64,000 nt of DNA from contig OW804096.1 in assembly GCA_942159475.1 (NCBI GenBank), positions 125,850,941-125,914,940 on the forward strand, given 5' to 3'. Each line of letters opens with the position of its first letter. Position 1 is the stretch's first letter. This DNA comes from Sthenelais limicola (Eukaryota > Annelida > Polychaeta > Phyllodocida > Sigalionidae). The notes beneath the pieces are model-generated. The model worked only from the letters and a program-made list of their open reading frames with translations, was not told the origin of the DNA and made no database searches. A program made the position numbers and the translations under genes. Positions 28,601 through 42,489 of the stretch are shown here, one piece after another.

Positions 28601-31600
28601 AGATTCCACTAGGTCCAAATGCAGGGACTATAACGTACCCATTGCAATCACCTCTAAACTGATATCCCTATATTTGAGGCGTTTTATAAAGGCTGAAAGT
28701 GTGCATGCCAGTTCCATGGTGTATATCAGTCGTTCCGGCGTTTGTCATTATTTCTTCAAAACCATTTCAAATGGAAAGGTCGTTCCTGATACATCATCAC
28801 TTCTTTGAACAGTTTTTCTTCTGACAGAAAATCTATCCGAGAGTTATGACTCCAAAGTAGCAGTTTCCTCGAGTCCTGGGTGTTACATTGCAAAGTTACA
28901 AAGCTAAAGACGTTCTTACTTAAATATTTATCGTGTGTAAATATATTCAACCTTTATCGAAACTTTACTTGCCTATCTGAGACTTATGTCAACTTTCTTA
29001 GATGTTCTGAGAATATTCTGCATCCTTGAAATCTTGAAATATGTATCACATAGGATGACAGTCTAAAGAACAATAGGTAAGAATAGGGGACTGTCTCGTC
29101 AGGAATTTGAACAGTTCCGGGACTCACTTATGACGTATATATGTATGGTGTAGACCCCATGACATTTTTCAATGACACTTTATAGTGTATAGATCGAGGT
29201 TGCACCCTAAGGAAAATATGAACATCCAAAGCCCTATGAAACGAAGTCGTAACTTCCAGTCAAGCGCAGTAAGTTCCAGATATATACATTTTTACGTTTA
29301 TGTTTTCTTTTGTCCATGAATAATCCGGCCAAGTCTAGTAGAAGTAATTCAGAAATGCTGTTACTATCCTTCAATTGGTTCAGCCATGGCAACGTAAAAT
29401 ATTGATTCTATGTTATCCATTCAAGGGTGTCTATTGACTAATGCCCATTAAGCAATAAAGGGTGTTATAAAGAATGTGTTGGACTGTGATTTAATTTAAG
29501 CTAAAAACCTAACATTTATTTTAATCACTTATGTATCGAGATATGTATATAAAAACGACATTCTGTTACTTATTTTTAACCCAGATAGTTCTTTGGCCGT
29601 CAGAGATCTACAATATTCCATTATAAAAAAAATACCAATTCTGCAGAGCTTGCGAAAATTACCTGCCTCTTAGGGATAGTGAACATGTGCAGAGTGCACA
29701 GGAGTCTTCATCTGCGACTGTAATATGAACAACTATTGAATACAGGCTGAGGAAAAGAGAAGGAGCAAAAAGATGTTAGTTCCTATGAAGACAAGTCGTT
29801 TAAGATTGCTTTTGTCTTGCTCTCAAGGCATGGGCATTAGACGACGGACTCCTCTTATCAAAGAGGATGTACTTCAGAGTTCGGGTCTTCTAATTGGATC
29901 CTTTGAAATCTCCATCTTCTTGACCTATTCATTCCAATGTATAGGTTGTCGCGTTATTCATGAGCTCGGAGAGCATCTCTTCCATGCAAGTTAATGTTGG
30001 GAAGCTGATGATAAGAGTAACAGATGGGCGCATATTAAAGAATGTATGATATTCACTTATGTTCGGACTTTAGGAACATTTTTATCCTTTCAATCTCAGG
30101 ACCCAGAAGTTTGGAAAAGATGTTGATTATCCAAAGCACGAGGGTGAATAATAAACATGGGGAAGTAATTTAGAATAAATTCAGGAACAATTGATGAATT
30201 AATATTTAATAAGATGCATTACAAGGAATAGTGCCCATATCGGATGGTGGTGGAAAATGTTATTGTTTTGTGATTTGTATTTTATGTTATCTTATATTGC
30301 TGTAAAGGTCAGAATATCAGCTTGAAGATTCACTTTAATTTACTATTTCAAATTTACTTGAAGGATAGACATACTGACTGGCATATATAGAAATGCTTCT
30401 GAACTATAATGAAATGTTGTGTTAAAACCTATTCCTGTTCTATTACTTCCTGTGCTACTCCTGTACATATAATGGGTTTTATACCTCAAACTCAGGCTAC
30501 AAATGTCATCTTTTATTTGGAAATATCGTTTTCTAATTGTAGAACTTATGCACGGTTACGCGATAAAACCCAATTAAGAGGATTAAAAGTAATTGTATAC
30601 CTTATTTCCCTATCACACATACGTGCATACATGATGTATTGCACTAATTGGATTTACTATATTTAAATTATCTTTAATTTATGAGTCAACGAACCGGTGT
30701 CATATAAACATCTACATACATATATTCTGCTTGGTGAACGAAACTTCAGCCTCACCCACCCGTCGTTTACTGAGTGGAATACCTCCAAGACGTTCGTACA
30801 ATCAAACTATGTCCTTTCCCCCCTTCATGCCAGGCTTGTTGACAGTTGCTATGGCAAGGCCTCCGCCCCGAAATGAAATCTTTATCAGCTACAAACGAGT
30901 CATGCGCTGGGTGTGACTAGATAACGAAGTAACATTGGTAGAATACACATTGCCTACCCCTGGCACTCTTCATGTTTTGCAAATGCAACAGGGTCACCTA
31001 TAGATCCATGAAGTGAAAAGAGGGAATATGTCCTGACAGAATAAGTATTTTCCTAGGACAAGGAATCTTTAGATATAATATATACTATTTTTATAAATTA
31101 AAAGAGATCTATATTCATGTGATTCAGTTTTCATTACAGAAATGCGATAAGGCTCTCTATTATACAAAATCATTTGCAGGAAACCTATGTTATAAATATT
31201 TCTAATGGGAGACTAGCTATGTGACTGAGAGCTGTAGGATAATCTAAAGTGAACAAATTATAGAGTTACATGTTTTCTAAACGCGTCTTTCTCGGAGCCA
31301 TTATGCCTTGGATAAAAACACTCGGAGAAAGACTAATATCCCCGTTTTATAAAGTGCCTCTTCGTACCTAGCTTTTCTGGTACAAAGATCTTACAACTAT
31401 CTTATCTTTAACAAACTTAATGGAAAGCGTCTGGCTCAATACTATCTCCATAAACGCCAGAGAAATGCATTAAGTTCATTTCCTGATTGTAATAGTGAAT
31501 GATATTTGCATTATGATGTTGAGCTCTCCCGCCCTTGATATAACACTACAAAGTGTTGATAAGGGCGTAAAGCAACCAATCTCACTCCTGAGTAGTACGG
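25690..31600. other. No recognisable gene
   Basis: AT-rich DNA with short frames only. A perfect inverted pair of TAATCC homeodomain-type sites (GGATTATCTAATCC) lies at 27961-27974. Nothing else is bounded well enough to annotate. Confidence 0.5.
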
Positions 31601-31613
31601 AGGCATTTCTTAA

Positions 31614-32583
31614 GGTGACTCAGTAGTGATTATGTAACGGGGTGCGCGGTAATGCCTAGCGTGAGTAGCGGGTTACAACTTTTGCCATTTTTCACCAATG
31701 TGTATTCAATACATATAGCAGGGAATATCAGCATTATGCAGACGAAGTATGTATGTTAAGTCTTGATATAAACATTTCAGATAGAAAATTTATGCTGATT
31801 TTTGGTGTGGGAGTTAGTATCTACGATCCCTATACATCCATATTAAATGTCATTAAAATTTATGGAGCCATATGTGTATAAATAAAATATTTATCAAGAA
31901 TTTTCTCATTTTTAGCCAATTTTCTCATAATTAAGTTGTAACATAAAAAATTCGGCCCGGAAATTCATGCTGAATTTTGGTGTGCGAGTTAGTAACTATG
32001 ACAGCTGTATCCATATAGAATTTCATCAAGATTTATGAAGTCATTTTTGTTCAAATCAAATATTAATCAGGAATTAAATTTTTTCCCATTTTTCTCAAAA
32101 ATTTTGCCTGGAAAGCCATCCTGATTTTTTGTGTATGAGTTGGAAGATACTGTATCTACATTCATATTGAATTAAAGAAATATTCATCAAACAGTTTTTT
32201 TTAAAAACGCTGATTGTCATCAGCCAAAGTCAATTTTCCTAGTGCCCCATACTGCCACTAGGGGGCTTCCAGGGGGCTACCTCAGGATCTGAGGAAAAAA
32301 ACATTATCTGATGATAAGCATGTATATGTTGAATGTCTGGGTGAAATTTGCTGTCTGAATTCATGTCAGAACCATTTTAAACGAATTATGTTAATAAATC
32401 ACTCAAATGTAGTAAAATTACTCAAATATGATTTATTATTTCTATCTCCATACCACCATAGCATGAAAACTAGCCTGGTGACCTATGTTTTTTTTTCACT
32501 CAATAATGATTATTTCATGTCAAGTATCATTGGTAAACATTTTAGAAAAATTCATCAATAATCAAAATCACTACTGAGTCACC
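31614..32583. mobile_element. TTAA-flanked MITE (piggyBac or Kolobok type)
   Basis: The element starts GGTGACTCAGTAGTGATT (31614-31631) and ends with its exact 18-bp complement (32566-32583). Both ends abut TTAA (31610-31613 and 32584-32587), the target duplication typical of piggyBac and Kolobok superfamilies. The interior has no transposase frame. It does hold three diverged tandem units starting near 31794, 31969 and 32120 (core GATTTTTGGTGTGNGAGTTAGTA) and a palindrome CCTCAGGATCTGAGG near 32281. It is therefore a non-autonomous derivative. Terminal bases alone do not separate the two superfamilies. Confidence 0.92.
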
Positions 32584-33103
32584 TTAATGGAAAATCTCTC
32601 GTTTAACTGACTGGTGGAAAGAGAACTATTCCTAAAGTGCCATGCGCAAATGCCTTTTTTTCAAGAGAACTTCCATTGCAACAGAAGTGAATGCACCCAT
32701 GCACCCAAGAAAATATTCACCTAAATCTTGTTTTGAGCACAACAGTAATTAATGGTCAGAGAGATATACTATATTAGGAGCTTCCTTTAGAATTCTGCTG
32801 GTCAGTGGACGACGAACACACTTACCCCACTACTAAGTTATAAAGCGAATAGTATGATATATATGGTAACTGGTCAGGTGAAAGAAGCAATACATTTTCA
32901 TTGATTCTGGATTCTGCAATTGGCAATGCACAGAGGGGATATTGTATTGTCTGTTTATTTTCTTTAACCTTAATTACATATGTGCGTCTTATAGCCTGTA
33001 ATAATTGGCACTTAACTTTAAGTTATCAAAGCACTAATGACCGACATTGAGGGGCTGCTGGTGCACTATTTGGTGTTTACAACTGAGTTGCATCAATTTC
33101 GAG

Positions 33104-33147
33104 CACTAAAAGTTGGTAGTGACACTAAAAGTTGCAGCACTAAAAGT
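33104..33147. repeat. Three CACTAAAAGT repeats
   Basis: CACTAAAAGT occurs at 33104, 33123 and 33138 in direct orientation, spaced 19 and 15 bp. It may be a short binding-site cluster or a micro-duplication. Confidence 0.7.
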
Positions 33148-33222
33148 GGGCAGTGGCGCGGAAAATTTCGCCAATTCAGTTGAGCGTACCAAAATGACCT
33201 AATTACAGAAGGAGCCATTGAG

Positions 33223-33259
33223 GTGGAGCGTAGCAAGTGGTCCACTTGCTACACTCCAC
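33223..33259. repeat. 37-bp palindrome
   Basis: Two 18-nt arms (33223-33240 and 33242-33259) around a single T are complementary with one mismatch. This is close to the limit for a loop-free palindrome in living DNA and is likely the tip of a small foldback element. Confidence 0.9.
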
Positions 33260-34115
33260 AAATTGGCATCAATAGCAAGTAATAAAGGTTGGTAATGGGC
33301 TGAAGGGGGATTTACAAACCAAGGAAATCATGAGCAATTGATGTCACGCAGTTCTAAAAAATTTAATGGCTTAGAGAACTTAATATAATCGACAGGTCGA
33401 TGCCTATATTTGGGCAGTTACTGCTCTCCCAGGCCACGCCCACTTTATTCCTCCATTCACAGGCCGCCATTTAGCTATATTATGATGTGCCCATTGTATT
33501 GTTATCCAATCACAACAGTTGCTGCGTCGCGGTAAACATAAATCGTTCTCTACTCACTTTCAATTCCAGCACTGCCACGATTGGATGTGCGGAAAGTTAT
33601 ACAATTTTGTCGAGCTTTTTCCTTACACGACTCCACAACCTCTTCCCAGCATATGTTTGGTCGAAACTGGACATTCATTGCATTTTAGGTGGCTCCAGCT
33701 TTGCCACAGCCACCCAAGATGCAATAAACATCCAGTATTGACCAAGCTGAGTTCACTAACCCCTTAAAAATCCCTCGGCTTCAACTTAGGATTATACACA
33801 AACAGTGCATCCGCAGGCCTGAAATGGAGGTTATTAATCTTTTTAGTCTCTGCCTTTGGTTGCTTTAGCCCCTGGACTGGCAGTGGCAAAGAACTAATTT
33901 AAGGCTCCTCCATGTACCTGCCAGTTAGCAGTCAGCGGTTTCTGGAAGCCTGTATGACTGTATACCTGTTGGCAGACAGCTGAAGGCTGGAAACCCGTAT
34001 TTGTGGGTTTCTGCAGTTTAGTTTGGTTTCCTAACTAGTTTACAAGTTGTTGTATATGTTCATTTTCGGCTGGATGAGACTAAAATGATTATGATAATAT
34101 ATATATATATCCCTC

Positions 34116-34219
34116 CATGTTTGGCCCTCAGAATATAGGCTATGGGCCAGCAGATCCCTAAGCCTATGATGGCCTGTGGGATCTGCTGACCCATAGCCTA
34201 CTCTGAAGGCAAAACATAG
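34116..34219. repeat. Foldback hairpin of about 104 bp
   Basis: The left arm 34116-34158 and right arm 34178-34219 are complementary over about 42 bp with a few mismatches and a 2-nt offset, separated by a 19-nt loop. The core TAGGCTATGGG-CAGCAGATCCC is the best-paired part. Size and shape fit either a tiny MITE or a microRNA-like precursor. No second copy is seen in this window. Confidence 0.8.
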
Positions 34220-36186
34220 TGAGATGTAATCAGTAAGCGAGCTTACATTGTGAGCAGAGGTTCCATCATGGGCAAATAAAAAAACCTTTGATTTTAGAAG
34301 AAGTGACTGCTAGCAAGGGAGGTGCAAGCCTTGTCGCCCCGGTGGAGGAAGCCTTTAAGTGACATTTCATGTGTTCACATTTATCAAATGATATTTTTGA
34401 CATCCATTCACCTCAAAGTGAGCAAAGATATATATAGTAATTCTTGGATTAGTCATCTCTAAGAACTTGATAATACATTGTTGTCATTGTCATTCTAGCA
34501 ACAATACATTATCCGATCAAATGTGCCTATATTCCGCCAGTTGCATGAATGAAATAGGCAATTTTTTGCTGGAGGCAATAAGGTAATACACTGGGTATTA
34601 GGTTTATCCTGTCTGGTGATTAAAGTGGTGCAGTCTAATGATATGGCCATGAAAATATAATATACTTATACATTATTTAACATATAATATTGTCAATATA
34701 CAAAAACGACCAATGTCAATTTGAAAAGGTAGGCTGAGGTGCATTTCCATTCAATCACGGATGCTGTAACTAGGCCATCGCCTTTGGGATTGCCAAGGGT
34801 ATTGCTTTCTGTAGGAAACAAAATGCATTAAGGGATAATTAATTACCATGTCACACGTTGATGTTTTGCTACTCAGCAATACATAAAATATTATTCCCCT
34901 CTCCCTGAGTTTTTGGATTTAAAAGCGTCTTTTATGATAGTAGAACTAACGCCCCAGGCGAATCCCCTCCTGGGTTTTATCATAGAGAGGCCTGAACAGG
35001 TTCGTCTCAATTTTCCCTTTTTCTATTGATCTGCTTTTTATTTTGGGGGGTGAATTCAATTTGTTGATTAAAGTGACTTTCTTAGGAATAGTGCATGGTA
35101 TGAAGGCAATGCATTATGCCTTTCAGTGTCGCCTGATAATTGCCCTGAGTGTACTATTTGCCTTCCATTGTTGATGCGATTTAGAAACACTGTTTCATCG
35201 TCTAGATTATAGCAACCAAAACATGTGGTTATATTGTCCATTATGAATTTACAAAATAGAAGGCTAAATATTGACTTTTGACAATGTACCATAAATGACA
35301 CAAAAGCTGCTAACTTCTTCTAAATAAACTTCCACCCTGAGATTTACCACCTATGTTTGTTTGAATAATTTACAAAGATCCTTATAATAATCATAAAGTT
35401 GGTAATACAGTTTAGGCCTAATAAAGTGATTAATGCAAACAGTATTCGAAACACTAAATCAGTTTAAACCCCAAACTCAAAATTGGTTTTGATAACAAAA
35501 TATTCATTGAAATACCTTTGCCAAATGTTTCGGTAAACCAAAATGGCACTGTTTGACTGCAGTTGAAGCTTTTGCATGTTCTGAACTAGGTTTAAAAGAA
35601 GGTAAATAGAGATTTCATGTCGAAATGTTTTCATGTCGAAACCTATTTTTTATGAAAGATATTCACTATGAAATAGGCCAATACAAATATTTAAAAAGAA
35701 ATGGTCAGAACGTTCCCATAGCACCCCTTTCTTTCATTTTAAATGGCAAATTAAGAGTAGGTGCTAGCATGGCGTATTAATACTATATCAAAATAAAGGA
35801 TCTGCTGTAACCACTTTCACAGCCAAATTAACTTCCCTGCACTTGCCCAGCACTACTCGTGGGTTATTTTTATGGACACGATGGTGTATATCGAGATGAC
35901 ATTTTCTGGGTGCCTTACTGTCAGCTAACCACGCTTCCCTTTTCCGTCTTTCTCCCATGGTGTTCTTTTCCTCTGCCTCTCTCTCCACTATATCTGTATT
36001 AGTATCAAGTTTCCTTCCGGGGCCGCAGCACTTGGAATCAATTGTCTACATAGCCTTCGTAACCTGTAAGTGACCGTTTCTGTAGCTTCGCGAATTAGAG
36101 ACATCATCGGTATATATCAACATAGATCTATATTTGTTCTTGAACATCAAGTGGTCTTTTTCAATGGGTGTCAACACTGGATAGTT

Positions 36187-36234
36187 CAGTAAACGATATA
36201 CTGCTCTCTTCAGTAAACGATATACTGCTCTCTT
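36187..36234. repeat. Two perfect 24-bp tandem copies
   Basis: CAGTAAACGATATACTGCTCTCTT occurs at 36187-36210 and again, without change, at 36211-36234. On the minus strand a 95-codon frame (36046-36333) spans it and therefore contains an eight-residue repeat. The perfect copy suggests a recent duplication. Confidence 0.95.
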
Positions 36235-37509
36235 GGTTATCCATTTTCTATGGGAATGAACCTTCTTTTTTCGAAGCTTAATTTTGATTTCAACTGGGTA
36301 ACCATGAAATGTTCTCAGGTCGGGGTTTTTCAACTGCGCCAGGCCACATCAGAAAATCAGAAAATCAACAAGCGTTATTATATAGCCTATTATTTGTAGT
36401 GAAGTTGGGCTGTTTGTGAGATTGATAATTAATATACAGTCATACTTATTCTGAAATGTGAAGCGAGACAAACCTATAAAGAAACTCATATCCGCAAAGT
36501 GATGGTTGTCCAAGTATGCCTGAAAACGATTTCATTTCTCACATTCCCCGGTATTTCGAGTATGTGACTAGTACAGTTTGAACATTGAATTCTCGGCATA
36601 ATTCCCTTGCGAAAAACACGCAATAATTCCGAGGACTCTTTTATTTGGCAAAACGTCAGCATTCTTTCTGAATAATGGCATGTCCAGTGAACAAAGCAGC
36701 TGACCTTATACGCCAAAGGTCTTTGCGATATTTTATTGAATGTTTATAGCTTTACATGTAGAAAAGGGGTCACACTCATCCTTTAAAACGTTACTCTATC
36801 TTTTGTTCCACATTGTGTAGTATACCTATAATACCGATTCGACCGGTGAGTACAAGCTCATTGAAGCGTGTTTACCTAGTGGTAATTCATTTAGATCACT
36901 ATTAGATATATTAACATAGGGAATGACAAATTCTCATAGATTGTTCAACATAATATGATACAACATGCAGTAGGGTTCTGTCCTGTATTGTTTTTTCAGA
37001 ACTATATGATACTTCAAAACTAAATTGTATTACAGTGTATACTGTGCAGCTGTAACCCTACACTCTATAAAATATTCTAAATATCTGGGTATTACTTCGC
37101 ATATAGAACTCTGTTTACTGGCGATGTTAATGTGAAATATTCATTACTATTTCGGCCAGCAGTTGGAAGATATGCACTGTGCAGACATTGTAGAGCCCTA
37201 GATTTAAAAGATATCTATCATATATTCTTCTTAATCATCCTCTCACTAATGACGCAATTCCTTGTATTCATGATTCATTTTTAAATTATTATTGTGAATA
37301 ATATTTAGATATTTGTATTGGGAATAATACCATAGCCATACCGATATGGGTATACGGATAATATAACAGACATTACTTCATCCTAGGTGCTATCTTAGCC
37401 AGTGGTAACCTGACTTCAGTTTCATATTTTCCTGCAATCTGATTAATAGAGTGACAGTAGCTGTGCATAAAAGAATCACATTTATTTCTTATGTTATGAG
37501 TTATAAACG

Positions 37510-37609
37510 TGGAATAGTTCGAATTGGGAATGTGCAGCTTGTGTCTGATGACAAATTTAAAATCTGGAATAGTTGTAAATGGGAATATGCAGCCTGTGTC
37601 TGATGAAGA
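37510..37609. repeat. Two diverged 45-bp tandem copies
   Basis: The segment beginning TGGAATAGTT at 37510-37554 is repeated at 37565-37609 with a handful of substitutions and a 55-bp period. Both end in GTGTCTGATGA. Confidence 0.85.
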
Positions 37610-38429
37610 CTTCATTCACTTTATAGAATGTAAAGGGAAGCTTCTTTCGACATCAAATTTATGTTGAATTCTCCTTTTAAAAACGTTCATTCTCTATGCA
37701 AAGCTTTGATCACCAAACTGCGTTTGCACCTGCTGGATCCTGAACACATTCTATAAGATTTGTCATTGCTTTTGCCTTTGATGATGACATAATCTGTATA
37801 TTGTATTGTTGCCGTCGGAATTCTGTTGTTTCTTTGGCCATTTCCACAGCTGCATCCTATAATTCTTGGAGATAAGACCTTTGGTGGGAAGTCTAACTGA
37901 GAATCCACATATATGTAAAATGAGGTGGTCTAAACTTAGCGACCAGTCTAGGCTCAGATCTTATCAAATGAGGTAAGATTATTATTGATAAATTGTATTT
38001 CCTTCAATCATAATCAAGTTTACAAAGACTCTTAGGAAAATAAAAGAGTCATTTTATCTGTGTTACACACAGGTCTTCCAAATATGCCCACGGCTTTTCC
38101 GGCCCTGGAGTAGGCCCATCACTACCATCCTAGTTGAATTTTAATGGGAGTTTATGGTCAGTTGTCCTTAGTTTGAAGGGATCCTATACTGGTGACTATT
38201 GGTAGCTCTCGATGAATCAAGTCGGAAACTGACGTTAAATATTTGGATCATTATTGGTCAGTGACCAGAAGTAGACTGGGGTTACAGTGTTATGTAGCAT
38301 TTCGTAATAACACCTGTATTTACTAAGTGATGAAATAATAATTCAAATATTTAGTATTAATACCGTAATGATGATCCACCTCAAAACTGTCCCACTAGCT
38401 CGCCAGGAGGTGTATACATATTATTCACA

Positions 38430-38437
38430 TGACGTCA
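38430..38437. promoter_or_regulatory. Perfect CRE palindrome TGACGTCA
   Basis: TGACGTCA is the CREB/ATF consensus. It lies in a locally less AT-rich block (about 38390-38530) that also contains GCAGCCATATTG, a YY1-like word. About 280 bp downstream, ACATG|GTGAGC (38718-38725) resembles a splice donor on the plus strand. Together these could mark a promoter and first exon, but no downstream exon is identified. Confidence 0.35.
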
Positions 38438-39236
38438 CTCCAGTCTGTGGCTAACTCCACTAGCAGCCATATTGTGTGTCAACGCAGCGAGTGGGAGGCA
38501 CTAGATCGGCAGGCTTTTCCTTAAAAGGGTTTAAGAGATGACGGTTATACTTAGTTTCCCATCATGACACACTAAAAACAATGACTATATCTAACCTATC
38601 AGCATACTTTATATTACATTTGCTAAAACTTGTGGAAGTGAAAACGGCCGGAATACAGCATTTTCGAGTCATGGAGCACACATGTCCAGCTAACGTTCAG
38701 AGGGGTTGACATAGAACATGGTGAGCCGCGGCCGGCGCCTTGGCGTCAGTGAATACTATATGTATAGTAACCATAGTAACAATATTAACAGCGTGATAAT
38801 CTAACCTCGATACAATGCCATTGCTGCGCAACCATATCAACACTGAAAGTGTAACGTCCACGCTTGAAACGTTTGGTAAGATTTAACGAATATGACATTT
38901 TTATTCTACAATATGTATATACATTGGCAGATAGATTGCTAGCATACCATCAATGAATATTGCTGTCAAATAATAATGTTAACAGTCTTAATATTACCGC
39001 CTGTATTATCTTTAAAATGAACAAACCATACCTTCCTTGAATACGTATCGAATACCATGATAATGAATCAAATCTGCGGCGATTTTCAATTATTTAAGGT
39101 ATCAAAAAGGGCTAGCTGATTGAAGTAGCCACGTTATTGGATTTGAATGTTAAAGGTAATCTTATTGGATGCAGCATTACGTGGTTATTTGTAATTCATG
39201 GACGGAATTGAACGTATCAAATTTCTTAAAGGTTTC

Positions 39237-39266
39237 AGGTTTCTTTCCTGTAGGTTTCTTTCCTGT
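39237..39266. repeat. Two perfect 15-bp tandem copies
   Basis: AGGTTTCTTTCCTGT is repeated head to tail at 39237-39251 and 39252-39266. Confidence 0.9.
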
Positions 39267-40595
39267 AGGAGCATGTGCCATTAAAGGTATACAGGACAGT
39301 TCAATGAAACAACATTCCCAATCCAATTGCCATAAAACTTTCAGGGATTGTTCCTTACTACAGAAAAAACAAATAAATTGAAAAAAAGTTATGTCACCCG
39401 TTGTTTTTTTTGGTAGAGTCACTTGAAAAAAACGGTGTTTTACTATGGGAACTTATGAGAAAATGTGTTTTTTTCTCACGTTTTATGGAATAATAAAAAA
39501 TTGTCCAGTCCAAATTAGTTGAGGTCATATCCCACAAAATAACAGAAAAATAGTATGTTACCCCGATGAAAAAAAGGTAAAAGACCTCTATATCTGTATC
39601 ATAACCGTATGTAAGAACACACAGAGATTTACCGTATCTCGTCACGATGCGAACATTTTGCTTTGATCTGTGCACCAAAGTATTCATAACAAAGTTGTGG
39701 CTTTCATAACTTGACTTCTCTTGTAAATGACTGCATCTGTGGTGAGGTGTTTTCCCCGATCGATGATTGTTTTACCAGACATACTGCTTTTCCTGATAGT
39801 TTAGGATGCGCTTAACCTAACCCTTAGCGGACGCAGAAGGTTCAATTGACCTTAGCAATAGATCAATGAGAGGATATCAATTTCAAATAAATCCAACGGA
39901 AGCCATCTGATTCTCTGTCATCCATACTCTGACGGCTAACGTTAGAAACCCTAGGGCGAAGGCACTGGGGCTTGTGGCCAGACGAGTAAGGATCCTCTCC
40001 CTATCACCCATTTCCTGCTTTACTTTCCTGTTTGCCTCCCTAAGGCTGTGTAAAAACCTGACATATCCTTACTCGTTACAAAAACATCGACCACCCAGAG
40101 CCCAGGATGAAATGGAAATGCTTGGTCATGATCTGTAGCTATGAGATTCACCGCCAGTCGCCCCATCCTAAGCCATGACAGTCAGCGGGCCCTCCCGCCT
40201 ATGTAACCCGGGCCCTGCAGATCTGCATACGGTCAGAAACACCCTACGAGGTAAGAGGAGATGCCATACATTGGGGATAGGATGTTTTGCAAAAAGGATA
40301 TCAAATTCAACACAGTTACCTGATTTCGTAGTTTATTCGTGGTATGTAATCTAATATTGATTATATTTCATACAGGGAATCACTGTGTATGGCAATGATA
40401 GCCATCGGAGGCAACCTTTAGGTTTAGGATTCAAACACAAGTCCATTTCTTTGTTGGTATCACATTACTACAAAACCGCCACTTTTCAACTCAGGAGTTA
40501 AGAAGCCATAGCATTTGTTCTCAGCACAGGATCGTTTTTATCATTGAGGTACTTTTACAAATTATGTGCCAACAAATCCCGGTGCAGTGGCAAAC

Positions 40596-40660
40596 ACCTC
40601 CCCTCCGCCCCCCTGACCCCCCCCCCCTCCCACCTGACCCCCCGCCCCCCCCCACCTCCG
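40596..40660. repeat. C-rich tract, minus-strand G-quadruplex potential
   Basis: Several C runs of five to eleven bases, separated by CTCCG, TGA and TCCCACCTGA. The minus strand therefore carries at least four closely spaced G runs, enough for a quadruplex. It is isolated in AT-rich surroundings. Confidence 0.8.
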
Positions 40661-41815
40661 GCACTACAGGATGGCAAAGTAATCTAGTCCTGGTAAAACT
40701 AATTAAAAATCATTGCCTTTGACTACTTCATTCCATTGTTTAAATATTCCTCATAAAATATACATAAAAATGTGTGAATTCCTTTTCGTCTTCAAGAGTA
40801 TAAATCATATAGCTATTAGACATTCTGTACTATATAAAACAGTGATAAATGGATATTCATATTTTAGACATGTTTATAGGAACTTCTTTTGATATACAAT
40901 TTTCTTATTTACGAGAACACCTGCATCGTCAAAGCTTAGCTTATACTTGATAGTGAGTACGGAATAGACAAGGGAAAGTTTCTTCTTACAACCCATCCAG
41001 AGGCAATTGATGATAAAGTATACTTTCTCTAACAATCCGCATCAATTATGAGTTATGATGTTAGTAGTAAGGTATGGTTATCCTAACTATATATTAGATC
41101 GATTCCACTTGGGTAAAAATATATTTTTCGTTTATTCTGTAAGAGAAATTCACTATTCCTATGACGGGGAAAATGTCAGCGGGCAGGTCATTCGGCGGGG
41201 AGAATGTACGGCGGGGAATAACAAGTATTAAGTTAACTATTGATCTATTTAACTATCGATCTATTTAACTTTACAATTAGTGTGAACTTAATGTAGCTAC
41301 CTGGCGTTTCCAAGGGAAAGGTTTTCTCAGGGTCAAATACTTGTGTCCGATGTCAAGTTATATTTACTGCAATTTAGTCATGCTCAGACTGAAAATGTTA
41401 AATATTTACCTAAAAAACCTTAAACTTGAACTTAGATCAAAGCATAATAAAGTGCTGAATCACAAGTGAATTTTTGTATATCAGTTATTACACTGAGCAA
41501 TATTCAGGGAAGTATACATCAGATATAATTTCATGTGGGCCTATTGATACAACATAGGTTACTTTCTGCAATAAAACAAGGGTTTACCCTCATGAACGGC
41601 CACATGGTCAGTATTTCTATTCAGCACTATGTCTCGTAGCAAAGTGCATGGCAATAACGGCCATGTGTACTCCACCATTCCTCCATGCTATTGAGCTATT
41701 TTTCCAACAGGTTCTTCTGCCTCCTGGCTGCATGCACATCGGCCCAAGTCAGGGTTTATTTGTAAATACCGAAAAGGACATAGCTATAGATCTAGTGCTG
41801 GCTGGCTTATAGCTA

Positions 41816-41946
41816 ACTGTCAATCATGTCCCACATGAGTGGAGCAATGGGAATGGCAACCAGTTGGTGGCTGACTTAGGAATGAATGACTGTCAACCAT
41901 GTCCCACATTGGTAGGGAATGGCAACCTGTTGGTGGCTCACTTGAG
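41816..41946. repeat. Diverged tandem duplication of about 60 bp
   Basis: The segment starting ACTGTCAATCATGTCCCAC at 41816-41879 is repeated at 41889-41946 with several changes and a small deletion. Both end in GTTGGTGGCT-ACTT. Confidence 0.85.
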
Positions 41947-42489
41947 TGTATACACTATCATTGAGGTGCGAAAATTGTATAGGCGGAGCAAGTGGAATAT
42001 ATAAGGCATGTCATCTGATTTCACACCTGATATAAGACTGAATCTTTGTCATATCTGATCAAGATCTTAATCAATGATTGGCATTCGGCAGGTCGACTCA
42101 TTAATCTTTGTTCCTTCGAATATAAAAATATACATCGGGGAGATTGAGGCGGGGAGGTTGCCAGCAGGGAGAATGTTTGCATTCCTATGCTGAGGCTAAG
42201 AAGAATGCCATTGATTCGTCTAATTTGTCTGATTCAAAAATATCACTAGAGAGCCGATTCAAATTGTTACAAAGCGGGTTGATATTCTGTATAGATCTAG
42301 TTCTTATCTCGTATAGCTGGATTTCTTGGGCGAGGTCGACATAGATAAGAACTGAACGGACGGCAAGGCATGGTGGCCATACTGTTCAGCTTCCGTCAGC
42401 CAGGAACGCTGTTATCAGGAACGATTGTTGGGCACAAATAAAATGTGTTTTAGCAATGATGATGAGCCTGGTGGAAGGTGTTCGGTCGA

